Both the position numbers and the translations under genes were made by a program. From positions 1 to 46,578 of the forward strand of contig JBOHAU010000062.1 in NCBI GenBank assembly GCA_050698015.1: 46,578 nt of DNA. The letters run 5' to 3'. Positions 46,379 to 46,578 of the stretch are shown here, one piece after another (within the stretch, counting starts at the first letter, position 1; each line of letters opens with the position of its first letter). This stretch comes from JACDAN01 sp050698015. Lineage in GTDB: Bacteria > Actinomycetota > Thermoleophilia > Gaiellales > Gaiellaceae. The notes below the pieces were generated by a model. The model did no database searches, was not told the DNA's origin, and worked only from the letters and a program-made list of their open reading frames with translations.

Positions 46379-46578
46379 ATGGGCCTGATGTTCTACCCGC
46401 GCGGCGGTTCGGCGCAAGTTGCCCGATATCTCTCTGGCGCACTCGTGGAGGCCGGCTGGGAGGTTGTGCTTGCCTCAGGGTCGCTCGGCTCGCTTGGCGA
46501 GCAGACGAACGCTGCCACCTTCTTCGAGGGACTCCACGTCGAGGCCGCGGACTACACGCCCGCGCTTGAGCGCTTCGG
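46379..46578 (+). CDS. Glycosyltransferase (GT4-like), N-terminus only
   Basis: The open frame runs off the window. MGLMFYPRGGSAQVARYLSG, then ALVEAGWEVVLASGSLGSLG is the first beta-alpha unit of a GT-B glycosyltransferase of family 4 type (PRGGSA loop); it continues TFFEGLHVEAADYTPALERF. An upstream GTG at 46292 in the same frame is possible, but the intervening residues (RRRLG) look non-conserved. The remaining roughly 300 residues lie beyond the window, so the sugar cannot be guessed. Confidence 0.75.
   Translation, partial: MGLMFYPRGGSAQVARYLSGALVEAGWEVVLASGSLGSLGEQTNAATFFEGLHVEAADYTPALERF

Noticed and set aside
1..46578. CRISPR arrays, insertion sequences, prophage or ribosomal RNA
   Set aside because: No regularly spaced repeats, transposase catalytic domains, phage structural genes or rRNA segments were seen; the only transposase-like trace is the zinc ribbon at 25073-25573.

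Overview
The window is about 46.6 kb of very GC-rich DNA (I estimate close to 70%) with strong AAGGAGG-type ribosome sites, many GTG starts and 1-4 base start/stop overlaps. Gene content (DUF1918, tandem universal stress proteins, a CtpE-type ATPase, PRT/CBS/Hsp20/RtcB stress genes) points to an actinomycete, most plausibly an environmental Thermoleophilia-like lineage. The phylum is an inference and no ribosomal RNA is present to confirm it.

Layout. 1-3.1 kb: a partial CoA-binding protein, a UGT-like glycosyltransferase and small membrane proteins. 3.2-8.6 kb: two divergent P2-type cation ATPases, one with Na+,K+-ATPase-like (P2C) ion-site motifs and one Ca2+-ATPase-like (P2A), plus an mgtE remnant. 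8.6-13 kb: alpha/beta hydrolase, RtcB RNA ligase, PAP2, GDPD and a UPF0104 flippase-like protein. 13-18 kb: phosphoribosyltransferase, YbaK, DUF1918, two paralogues of an unrecognised four-cysteine 'CPFWE' protein, a CBS-CBS-BON protein, a degenerate HAD-like protein and Hsp20. 18-25.6 kb: an apparent eight-gene operon joining a GltD-like flavoprotein, a four-subunit pyruvate:ferredoxin oxidoreductase, DUF2269, a quinol nitric oxide reductase and a zinc-ribbon membrane protein, closed by a strong hairpin. 25.6-29.5 kb (minus): cyclic 2,3-diphosphoglycerate synthetase-like GTPase, a small protein, then copper nitrite reductase-DsbA-VKOR. 29.6-33.9 kb (minus): a 38-aa membrane peptide, two double-domain universal stress proteins, a CtpE-like ATPase and a cupin. 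34-40 kb (minus): Usp, SQR-like flavoprotein, GNAT/acyl-CoA synthetase fusion, a frameshifted GAPDH and OsmC. 40-46.6 kb: an ABC exporter, small and unknown proteins, TPR, M28 peptidase, hemolysin III, a tRNA-like element, a 31-aa basic protein and the start of a glycosyltransferase.

How it fits together. The set (NirK, qNOR, ferredoxin-linked pyruvate oxidation, ion ATPases, Usp, Hsp20, CBS, PRT, RtcB) looks like a low-oxygen / nitric oxide / dormancy programme. It overlaps strongly in content with the DosR regulon of Mycobacterium tuberculosis. The most interesting signal is non-coding: a recurring near-palindrome, best copy TGCGGGAAACCCGCA, lies 37-87 bases upstream of the first gene of nine transcription units in this block. 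It differs from the published DosR box and no regulator is encoded here, so I propose an undescribed regulon controlled from elsewhere in the genome.
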